Below are positions 32,524-40,592 of a stretch of DNA of 64,000 bases, piece by piece. Each line of letters starts with the position of its first letter. Position 1 is the stretch's first letter. Made by a program: the position numbers and the translations under genes. The stretch covers positions 152,758 to 216,757 of the forward strand of contig CACEXM010000001.1 of assembly GCA_902563555.1 (NCBI GenBank), in the 5' to 3' direction. The notes under the pieces are model-generated. The model was not told the origin of the DNA. It did not search any database and was given only the letters and a program-made list of their open reading frames with translations. Source of the DNA: an uncultured Pelagibacteraceae bacterium. Its GTDB lineage: Bacteria > Pseudomonadota > Alphaproteobacteria > Pelagibacterales > Pelagibacteraceae.

Positions 32524-33743
32524 TAACTGTATTTTTTGTTATCCTCATTAACAACTTTTTCTAATCTTCCTAAAAAATCAGGTATTGCACTTTTAACCCT
32601 ACTCCATGTAGGTATAAAAGGTGTATCCATTGGGTTAAGAACAAATGCTTCTCCCGCTTTCATTATATTGACAGCAAATAATTCGACAGCTTTCTCCTCT
32701 GTATGGGAATCAAATTTTAATCCATTCATATATGCATCACTTCGATAAATATCTATAAGATCTAATGCAGATCTATAATAAGTTGCCTTTAAAGATCTGA
32801 ATTTTTCTCTACTAAATGTATTTCCCTGTGTGGCTAATTTCTTTATAAATGTTTTTATTATATCAATGGACATTCTTGATAGACCTTTTGTTTCATCGTC
32901 ACTAGATAAAACTTGATGTTTATGATCATAAGTGTCAGCTAAATCGACCTGACAAATATTTTGTGGTGAAAAACTTCTTTGCATTTCAGATAAAATACCA
33001 ACTTCAATCCCCCAATCAGAAGATATTCTTAATTCCGGTAAAACATTTCTTCTGAAAGAAAACTCACCAGCTAAAGGATATTTAAAAGACTTCATAAATT
33101 CCAAATAGCTACTTGGACCAATAGTTTTCTCAAGTGCAGTTAATAAAGGAAAAACAAGTAATCTTGCAACACGCCCATTCATTTTTCCATTGGCAATTCT
33201 TGGATAGTATCCTTTACAAAATTCAAAGTTAAAAAGAGGGTTCACAACTGGATAAAAAAGTTTAGCCAACATCCTTCTATCGTAAGTTTTGATGTCACAA
33301 TCATGGAGAGCAACTGAACGTGCAGTATCTCTTGCAATGGACATTCCAATACAATACCAAACGTTTCGTCCTTTACCGAGTTCACTCGGTGCAAGATCTT
33401 TTTTTTTTAATTCTTTATCAAGTTTTTTTAAAGCTAGTCCATCATTCCAAAGAAGAGAGAAGGGTGTTTTTAGCTTTTTAAAAAATTTCCAAGCTTTTTT
33501 TGCTTGTTTTTCATTGGCTTTATCAAGACCGACAATAATGTGGTCTAAATATTTTGTTTTACTAATTTCCTCTACAATATTAGGTAAAGCGTTACCTTCT
33601 AGCTCTGAATAAAGACAGGGTAAAATTAACTCCATCTTTCTCTCTTTAGAAAATTTTAATAAGTCTTTTTCAATTTCTGTCGTAGATCTTGTCCCAAAAT
33701 CATGCAAAGTTGAGATTATTCCATTTTGAGAAAATTCACTCAT
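32523..33743 (-). CDS. gpgS: Glucosyl-3-phosphoglycerate synthase-like glycosyltransferase
   Basis: GKGRNVWYCIGMSIARDTARSVALHDCDIKTYDRRMLAKLFYPVVNP resembles the GT81/GpgS family; next to phosphatase and phosphorylase genes. Confidence 0.75.
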   Translation of the reverse strand: MSEFSQNGIISTLHDFGTRSTTEIEKDLLKFSKERKMELILPCLYSELEGNALPNIVEEISKTKYLDHIIVGLDKANEKQAKKAWKFFKKLKTPFSLLWNDGLALKKLDKELKKKDLAPSELGKGRNVWYCIGMSIARDTARSVALHDCDIKTYDRRMLAKLFYPVVNPLFNFEFCKGYYPRIANGKMNGRVARLLVFPLLTALEKTIGPSSYLEFMKSFKYPLAGEFSFRRNVLPELRISSDWGIEVGILSEMQRSFSPQNICQVDLADTYDHKHQVLSSDDETKGLSRMSIDIIKTFIKKLATQGNTFSREKFRSLKATYYRSALDLIDIYRSDAYMNGLKFDSHTEEKAVELFAVNIMKAGEAFVLNPMDTPFIPTWSRVKSAIPDFLGRLEKVVNEDNKKYS

Positions 33744-33751
33744 ATCAAATT

Positions 33752-34558
33752 CTAGACATTATATTTTAATTTAGCTAGAGCCTTTTTAATCACATCAGCC
33801 CAGCCTTCAGGAGATGGCTTGTTAGAAAATATAAGATTATCTATATTAATTTGGTCAAGTTTAAATTGATCGTTAAAAACTAAGCAAGGTACATCACAAT
33901 TTTTTAACATATCTAGATCATTATAATTATCACCAACAGCAATTGTTTTTATTTTGTCTTTGGTTTTTTTTAAAATTCTAATAACTTTATTCATTGATTT
34001 CACTTTATTGACGTTATCACAAAGATTTGAAACACGTCCACCTTCTTGTAAAGTTAATGAGTTAGAACTTAAAATTTTTAATAATCTATTTTTCTCTTTT
34101 TTTTCTCCGCTAAATAAAAATGGTAAAGTATATTTTCTATTTAAAACATCCTTAAGTTTGTCATCCTTTTGTCCAAAAATTATTTCCTGTCTTTTTTTAT
34201 CTAGTTTAGAAATTAAAAGACATTTATCCCTTATCTTCTCTGGTATTTTTAAATTAAAAATTTTTAACAATTCCTCTTTTTCTCTGCTTAAAATAATTTT
34301 ATTTGGAAAATTAGAGTTGATTAAGTTTAATCCATGTATTGAAGAACCATTCTCTGAAATATAAGGAAGCTCAACACCTAGCTCCTCATTAAATTTTTCA
34401 ATTTCTTTTTCAGTTTTGCTAGAATTTGGAATGATAATTATTTCGTTGTTAATAAGTTCTTTAATATAATCTTTAATTGGATCAAATTTAAATGTTTCTC
34501 TGTGTAATAGAGTACCATCAAGATCAGTAAAAATTATTAATGAATTCTTCTTTTTCAA
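33752..34558 (-). CDS. HAD-IIB phosphatase, MPGP-like (probable glucosyl-3-phosphoglycerate phosphatase)
   Basis: FTDLDGTLLHRETF, IPNSSKTEKEIEKFNEELGVELPYISENGSSIHG, AVGDNYNDLDMLKNCDVP. Confidence 0.8.
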   Translation of the reverse strand: MKKKNSLIIFTDLDGTLLHRETFKFDPIKDYIKELINNEIIIIPNSSKTEKEIEKFNEELGVELPYISENGSSIHGLNLINSNFPNKIILSREKEELLKIFNLKIPEKIRDKCLLISKLDKKRQEIIFGQKDDKLKDVLNRKYTLPFLFSGEKKEKNRLLKILSSNSLTLQEGGRVSNLCDNVNKVKSMNKVIRILKKTKDKIKTIAVGDNYNDLDMLKNCDVPCLVFNDQFKLDQINIDNLIFSNKPSPEGWADVIKKALAKLKYNV

Positions 34559-34563
34559 TGAGA

Positions 34564-35616
34564 CTATCTTATCCTTTTTTTTGATTTATCAAAAAATAAT
34601 ACTTTATCTTTTGAAAAAGAAATTTTTAATGACTGTCCTGTCCCATTTTCTGAGGATTTTATTATGATTTCATTTCCAGAAATTTTTGTATAAATAATTT
34701 TTTCAAAACCTAAATTTTCAATTAAATCTACTTTTACATCTAACTTGATTTCATTATCATCCTTTATGCTTATATTTTCAGGTCTAACTCCTAAATAGAT
34801 TTCATCTTTAAACTCAAAATTTTCAAAAGTTATTTTATTTTTAAAGAGTTCTATTGTGTTTGAATTAATAATCTGTTCTTTATTAATTTTGATAATATTC
34901 ATTTTTGGTGAACCAATAAATTCGGCTACAAAAATATTATTTGGATCTGAATATATATCATTAGGTGTTCCAAACTGTTCGATTATTCCATTATTAAGAA
35001 CCACAATTCGGTCAGCTAATGTCATTGCCTCTATTTGATCATGAGTTACATAAATGATATTTGACTTTAATTTCTTATGTAATTTAGATATCTCAACTCT
35101 CATTTCAGACCTTAAAGCTGCATCCAAATTTGATAAGGGCTCATCAAACAAGAATACTTTTGGATTTCTTGTAATTGCTCTTCCAATTGCAACTCTTTGT
35201 CTTTGTCCACCTGAAAGTTGTTTAGGTTTTCTCTCTAACAAATCTTCTATTTGAAGTGTAGCAGCTGCTCTTTTGACCTTATCATGAATTTCATTTTTTA
35301 GAATTTTTTCCATTTTTAGTCCAAAAGACATGTTTTCAAAAACATTCATATGAGGATACAAAGCATATGATTGAAAGACCATTGCAATTTCACGTTTAGA
35401 AGGAATTAGATTATTAATTAATTTTGTATCTAAGTAAATTTCTCCTTGATCAATACTTTCTAATCCTGAAATCATTCTTAATAAAGTTGATTTTCCACAA
35501 CCTGAAGGACCTACTAAAACAATAAACTCTCCATCACTAATATTTATATTAAAATTTTTTATAACTTTGTTGTTGTTAAAAGATTTTTCGAGATTTTTAA
35601 TTGTAATTTTAGACAT
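34564..35616 (-). CDS. Sugar ABC transporter ATP-binding protein (MalK/UgpC type)
   Basis: Walker A GPSGCGKSTLLRMISGLE, LSGGQRQRVAIGRAI, Walker B VFLFDEPLSNLD, TOBE-like C-terminus. Confidence 0.95.
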   Translation of the reverse strand: MSKITIKNLEKSFNNNKVIKNFNINISDGEFIVLVGPSGCGKSTLLRMISGLESIDQGEIYLDTKLINNLIPSKREIAMVFQSYALYPHMNVFENMSFGLKMEKILKNEIHDKVKRAAATLQIEDLLERKPKQLSGGQRQRVAIGRAITRNPKVFLFDEPLSNLDAALRSEMRVEISKLHKKLKSNIIYVTHDQIEAMTLADRIVVLNNGIIEQFGTPNDIYSDPNNIFVAEFIGSPKMNIIKINKEQIINSNTIELFKNKITFENFEFKDEIYLGVRPENISIKDDNEIKLDVKVDLIENLGFEKIIYTKISGNEIIIKSSENGTGQSLKISFSKDKVLFFDKSKKRIR

Positions 35617-35738
35617 TTTTTAGATTTAAGAGGATTTTAACTAACCATTAAATGTTGTTAAAAATTTATTACACTGCTAGATTTATCGCAATGAAAAAAT
35701 CTCGAGTGTTTGGGAAAACAATATAAGAGGGGGAATGA

Positions 35739-37067
35739 ATGATCAGAAAAATCATAATTAATATATCTGTTCTAGTATTTCTAATTTCTAATACTAGTTT
35801 TGCAGATATCAAATTTTGGACCACTGAGGTTCAACCAGCAAGAATGGCAAAACAAGAGGAAATGGCTAAAGCATTTGAGTCAAAAACTGGAATTAAAGTT
35901 GAAGTCATACCTATTGAGGAGAAAGATCTTGGTACTAGAGCCACTGCAGCAGCAGCAGCTGGAGATCTTCCAGATGTGATTTATCACACATTGCAATATG
36001 TTTTACCATGGGCTGAAGCAGGCATATTAGATGTTGATGCAAATAATGCTGTCGTAAAATCTTTAGGCAAGAAAACATTTGCACCGGGTGCATTAAATAT
36101 GGCCAAGAAAGGTGGAAAAATTGCAGCTGTTCCAGTTGATGGCTGGACACAAATGGTTGTCTACAGAAAAGACCTATTTGAAAAAGCTGGTCTAGAAGCA
36201 CCAACTTCTTACGCTAACATAGTTAAAGCTGTTAACACATTATCAAGTAATGACATGTTTGGTTTTGTAGCTGCTACGAAAACAGACGAAAATTTTATGA
36301 GCCAGGTACTTGAACATGTGCTTTTAGCGAATGGAGTAAATTTCGTTAAGAAAGGTGGAACTAAAAAGCAAGGTAAAGCTTTAAAGAATTCTTTAGAATT
36401 TTACAAAGTAATTGCAAAAGCTAGTCCTCCAGGGGAATTGTTCTGGAAACAATCTAGAGCTTTATATTTTGCTGGTAAGACACCAATGATTATTTGGTCA
36501 CCATTTATTATGGATGAATTAGCAGGTTTAAGAGACTCTGCTCCGCCTACAATAAACAGTGATCCAACATCATCAGAGTTAGCTTCTAAAACAGGTTTCA
36601 TTACAAATTTTAGTGGACCTAACAATAGAAAAGGAGCTGCTTGGGCAGATGTAAGATACTTTGGAATAACTGCGGATGCAGATACTGATGAAGCTAAAAA
36701 ATTCATAGAGTACTCTATGAGTGAAGGTTATACGGCTACATTAGGAATCGCTCCGGAAGGAAAATTTCCAGTAAGAAGAGGAAATAAAAGTGATCCTAGT
36801 GCTTACACTAAAGCTTGGAGTAAATTACCAGTAGGTGTTGATAGAAAAGCTCCTTTAACGGATCTTTATTCTGCAGATGTTATTGATAACATCGTTGCAG
36901 GTCTAGATACTGCCAACAGATGGGGTGTTAAAGAAGGTGAACTATCTCGAGCATCAAAAATCATTAATTCTCAATTCTTAAACAGAATCACTAGAGAATA
37001 TATTGATGATCAAATCTCAGTTGATGAAGCGGTTAAGAAAATTAACGCTGAATTAGCTAAGTTTTAA
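35739..37067 (+). CDS. ABC transporter sugar-binding protein (extracellular family 1)
   Basis: Signal peptide; KFWTTEVQPARMAKQEEMAKAFESKTGIKVEVIPIEEKDL; next to permeases. Confidence 0.92.
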   Translation: MIRKIIINISVLVFLISNTSFADIKFWTTEVQPARMAKQEEMAKAFESKTGIKVEVIPIEEKDLGTRATAAAAAGDLPDVIYHTLQYVLPWAEAGILDVDANNAVVKSLGKKTFAPGALNMAKKGGKIAAVPVDGWTQMVVYRKDLFEKAGLEAPTSYANIVKAVNTLSSNDMFGFVAATKTDENFMSQVLEHVLLANGVNFVKKGGTKKQGKALKNSLEFYKVIAKASPPGELFWKQSRALYFAGKTPMIIWSPFIMDELAGLRDSAPPTINSDPTSSELASKTGFITNFSGPNNRKGAAWADVRYFGITADADTDEAKKFIEYSMSEGYTATLGIAPEGKFPVRRGNKSDPSAYTKAWSKLPVGVDRKAPLTDLYSADVIDNIVAGLDTANRWGVKEGELSRASKIINSQFLNRITREYIDDQISVDEAVKKINAELAKF

Positions 37068-37084
37068 ATAACAAATTTATAAAG

Positions 37085-37115
37085 AGCGGATAATATTTTA
37101 TTATCCGCTTTTTAT
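37085..37115 (+). terminator. Stem-loop plus T-run between the binding protein and permease genes
   Basis: agcggataa (37085-37093) / ttatccgct (37101-37109), then tttttatt. Confidence 0.85.
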
Positions 37116-37116
37116 T

Positions 37117-38376
37117 ATGAGTGATTCATTATCAAAATTAGAAAAAAGAACTGCTTACACTTTAGTTTTACCTGCAGTCTTATTAGTTTTTGCCATTGTA
37201 TTATTTCCTATATTTGCAAATGTTTGGATTAGTTTTAAAGACATTGAATTAAAAGATATTAGAATTCCAGAACCTAGAGCAAAGAAAATTGTTAAATCAA
37301 TTTCAGAAAATCAATCAGAATTAAAAATTATCTATAAATTAAGAAATAGTTCATTAATTCAAGAAATAAGAAATGTTCAGTTTCAAGATAAATTTCCAAC
37401 AAATGTTTCACCAATTAATCTTGATCCAAGATGTAATTTTCAATCTAAAAAGATAGTTTGTAACTTTGGAAATTGGCAGGCGAAATATAGGGAGAATTTT
37501 GAAATAACCGTAGTAAATAACAAAGGTGAAATAATTGACAAAAAAATAATTAAATCTCAAAAACCAATTTTAAGTGGGAAAGCAGATAATCCACTACTGA
37601 CTACAAATTTTACTTTAGAAAATTTTAAAAAAGTTTTTTATGAAAATAATTTTGTTGAATTACTTTTAACGACATTTTACTTCACTTTTTTTGGCACAGT
37701 AGGTGCGATTATCTTTGGAATTTTGGCAGCACAATTAGTTAATCAAAACATTCAAGGTCGAACCTATATGCGAGGTATTTTACTTTTTCCTTATGTAGGC
37801 CCTGTAGTTGCTTTAGCTTATACTTGGACTTTATTATTAGATCCAAATAGTGGAACTTTAAATGCTTTATTAGTTAATTTTAATGTTATTGAACAACCAA
37901 TAAATTTATTAGGCCAAAAATACATAACCATGAGTATTTTTGGTTTTGAATTTAAATTAAGGTTGGCTTTAACGACAGTTATCTTTTTTGAAATTTGGCG
38001 CTACTTTCCACTCGCTTTTCTTTTTATTTTAGCAAGATTGCAGGCAATACCACAAAGTTTGTATGAAGCAGCGGAGGTAGATGGAGCAAGTCCAATTCAA
38101 AAATTTATCCATATTACACTGCCTCAAATTACAGCGATCATCTCAATTTTATTTATGATTAGGTTTATTTGGAACTTTAATAAATTTGAAGATATCTTTT
38201 TATTAACGGGTGGGGCATCAGGTACAAGAACTTTACCTATCAATGTTTATCAACAAGGCTTTGCAGTGTCAGATATTGGGATGGGCTCTGCTGTTTCAAT
38301 AGTTATTGTCATGTTACTTCTAAGTTTTATGATTATTTATTTCAGATTAATTGGAAAGAGGGCCAATGAAGTTTAA
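37117..38376 (+). CDS. ABC sugar permease (MalF-like) with enlarged periplasmic loop
   Basis: EAAEVDGASPIQKFIHITLPQI permease signature; ~110-130 aa hydrophilic segment after TM1. Confidence 0.92.
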   Translation: MSDSLSKLEKRTAYTLVLPAVLLVFAIVLFPIFANVWISFKDIELKDIRIPEPRAKKIVKSISENQSELKIIYKLRNSSLIQEIRNVQFQDKFPTNVSPINLDPRCNFQSKKIVCNFGNWQAKYRENFEITVVNNKGEIIDKKIIKSQKPILSGKADNPLLTTNFTLENFKKVFYENNFVELLLTTFYFTFFGTVGAIIFGILAAQLVNQNIQGRTYMRGILLFPYVGPVVALAYTWTLLLDPNSGTLNALLVNFNVIEQPINLLGQKYITMSIFGFEFKLRLALTTVIFFEIWRYFPLAFLFILARLQAIPQSLYEAAEVDGASPIQKFIHITLPQITAIISILFMIRFIWNFNKFEDIFLLTGGASGTRTLPINVYQQGFAVSDIGMGSAVSIVIVMLLLSFMIIYFRLIGKRANEV

Positions 38377-39559
38377 GTCTCTTGCAATTTTTTTGATCAT
38401 TTCATCATTTTTTCTGACATGTATTTTGTCAATTTGGAAAATCATGGCTACACTGCAAGGTTTAAGTTTTACCAATCTAAACGTCATTCCTATTTTTTTG
38501 ATTGGTATTCTATTATCTTTAGCATTTGTCTTAATTGGCAATAAGATTAATCACTTAATAAAGATTTTTTCATTATCATTTATATTTTCATTTTTGTATT
38601 TTTACTTAAATGAAGCATCTCCATACTGGTATATTCTTGGAGTTTTCTTAATCACTTTATTTTTTACGAACAAACTCAAGAAATACAGTATCCAATCTCT
38701 AAAGGAAGATTTCATATCTGAAAAAATTATTTTTGATTTTATCACTTTATTTGGCATCATTTTCTTTGCATTTGTAATCTTATTTCCGTTTTACATTATG
38801 TTGGTTACAAGTTTTAAAACTCAAATAGCTTTATTAGTTAATCCTTTAGATTTTAGTCTAGATTTTACCAAAAGCTTAGCTGAGTTATTTAAATCTTATT
38901 TTGTAATCTTTGAAACTTATAATTTTGGTAGATATATCTTAATAAGCTCAGCAGTTTCTATCGGAACTGTTATTGTCACATTATTATTTGCAATACCAGC
39001 AGCTTATGCAGTAGCTAGATTAAATTTCTTTGGCAAAAACTTTTTATCAACTTCGATTTTAATTATTTACATGTTTCCAGCTATTGTTTTAGTGATCCCT
39101 TTATATACTGTGTTTAGTCAACTGGGATTAAGAAACTCAATCTTTGGTCTATTGATTGTTTATACGGCCACAACCTTGCCGGTTGCTATCTATATGTTGC
39201 AAGGATATTTCAAAAGTATTCCAAAGGAAATTGAGGATGCGGGAATTATGGATGGTCAAAATTGGTTTGGTATAATTTTAAAGATTATTATTCCTTTAAG
39301 TTTGCCAGCTATTGCATCCGTTGCACTCTATGTATTTATGATTGCTTGGAATGAATTCCTTTTTTCTTTGATGTTTTTGGATAGTCCTAAATCATTTACC
39401 TTATCAAGAGCCATTCAATATCTAAGCGGTGATGCAGAAACACCGCGTCAATACTTAATGGCAGGTTCAGTAATTGTAACTTTACCTGTACTTTTTATTT
39501 TCATATATTTTGAGAAATATTTAGTCAGTGGTCTAACAGCTGGCAGTGTAAAAGAGTAA
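38366..39559 (+). CDS. ABC sugar permease (MalG-like) with N-terminal membrane extension
   Basis: EIEDAGIMDGQNWFGIILKIIIPLSLPAI signature; start at MKFKSLAIFL overlaps the upstream gene. Confidence 0.9.
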   Translation: MKFKSLAIFLIISSFFLTCILSIWKIMATLQGLSFTNLNVIPIFLIGILLSLAFVLIGNKINHLIKIFSLSFIFSFLYFYLNEASPYWYILGVFLITLFFTNKLKKYSIQSLKEDFISEKIIFDFITLFGIIFFAFVILFPFYIMLVTSFKTQIALLVNPLDFSLDFTKSLAELFKSYFVIFETYNFGRYILISSAVSIGTVIVTLLFAIPAAYAVARLNFFGKNFLSTSILIIYMFPAIVLVIPLYTVFSQLGLRNSIFGLLIVYTATTLPVAIYMLQGYFKSIPKEIEDAGIMDGQNWFGIILKIIIPLSLPAIASVALYVFMIAWNEFLFSLMFLDSPKSFTLSRAIQYLSGDAETPRQYLMAGSVIVTLPVLFIFIYFEKYLVSGLTAGSVKE

Positions 39560-39623
39560 TTTTTAGTGCTATGAAATTAAAGAGTTGTTTAAAATCTTTT
39601 AAAATTTTTTTTTGAATAAAATT

Positions 39624-40364
39624 TCATTTCACCCATGACCAATAAACTTCATCAACCAAAATTTTATCTGGAGTGACTTTTCTTCCAGAAAATGTGGGAC
39701 ACTTGACTATACCACACTCATTTTTATACTTATTATTAAAAGCATTTAATGCTCCTAAGGCTCCAGAGTGAGGATTTCCTGCATGTGAATGAATATCGTC
39801 GAAAAAAAAAAGAGTGAAATTTTTTAAATGTGGTTTTAAAAACTCTAAAACACATAGTACTGAGTCATAAGATTTAGAACCAAGATCTATATATACAATA
39901 CCAATATCTTCATTATTTGGTATAAGAAAATTTTTGGTAGTTTCTTGAACTTCGCCTGGTATTAAAGTAACAAAATTTAAATCAACTTTTGATTTCATTA
40001 AATCTTTTTTGAATTTATCTACTCCACCATAATTCCATAAATTGCCATATTCAGTATTACTTTTTATATTGCCACTAAATTTTTGATTAGTGTCAAAATT
40101 CATCGGTGGGCCAACGAATGTATCAAAAATATACATGTTATAATTTAAATTTTTATTAAATTGTTTTACACCATCGTAAAAAGCTTTTACTGATGGAATT
40201 CCAGCCCCAAAATGCAAATAACAACCTCTTGTAGGTCTTAATTTTTTTGTAACTATTTTTTCATTGGTAATTACCATTTGTGAAATTAATGACTCTTTAC
40301 CGTATATAAATTTAGTTATTCTCCATGATATTTTTTCAATTATCAATTTTAGTCTATTGATCAT
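39624..40364 (-). CDS. Putative SAM-dependent methyltransferase (TylF/class I-like)
   Basis: GCYLHFGAGIPSVKAFYDG, MYIFDTFVGPP, DIGIVYIDLGSKSYDSVLCVLEFLKPHL, LFFFDDI. Confidence 0.6.
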   Translation of the reverse strand: MINRLKLIIEKISWRITKFIYGKESLISQMVITNEKIVTKKLRPTRGCYLHFGAGIPSVKAFYDGVKQFNKNLNYNMYIFDTFVGPPMNFDTNQKFSGNIKSNTEYGNLWNYGGVDKFKKDLMKSKVDLNFVTLIPGEVQETTKNFLIPNNEDIGIVYIDLGSKSYDSVLCVLEFLKPHLKNFTLFFFDDIHSHAGNPHSGALGALNAFNNKYKNECGIVKCPTFSGRKVTPDKILVDEVYWSWVK

Positions 40365-40389
40365 TAAAATATTTATTTAAGTTTATTTT

Positions 40390-40413
40390 AAAAATTTATT
40401 TAACATAATTTTT
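40390..40413. repeat. 24-bp direct repeat, copy 1 (aaaaatttatttaacataattttt)
   Basis: Identical to 40538-40561. Confidence 0.85.
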
Positions 40414-40537
40414 CAAAAATACCAATTTAATGCTTAAGTTCGGTAGCAGAAGTGGTTAGTTCCAGATTATTATGATTACTTCTATAAATTTTATTATTGA
40501 TGCATTTCATAAAAATATTAAATTGAGCTTATATTAA

Positions 40538-40561
40538 AAAAATTTATTTAACATAATTTTT
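40538..40561. repeat. 24-bp direct repeat, copy 2
   Basis: Identical to 40390-40413, 148 bp offset. Confidence 0.85.
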
Positions 40562-40592
40562 TTATAATTCAATTTGTTGATAATTAATTGTT

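Noticed and set aside
35617-35738. Search for a riboswitch or sugar-regulator operator between the divergent ATPase and SBP genes
   Set aside because: No convincing palindrome or structured leader could be recognised by eye.
39560-39623. Possible bidirectional terminator between the permease and methyltransferase genes
   Set aside because: Only A/T-rich short inverted repeats with minimal loop; not distinguishable from background in this AT-rich genome.
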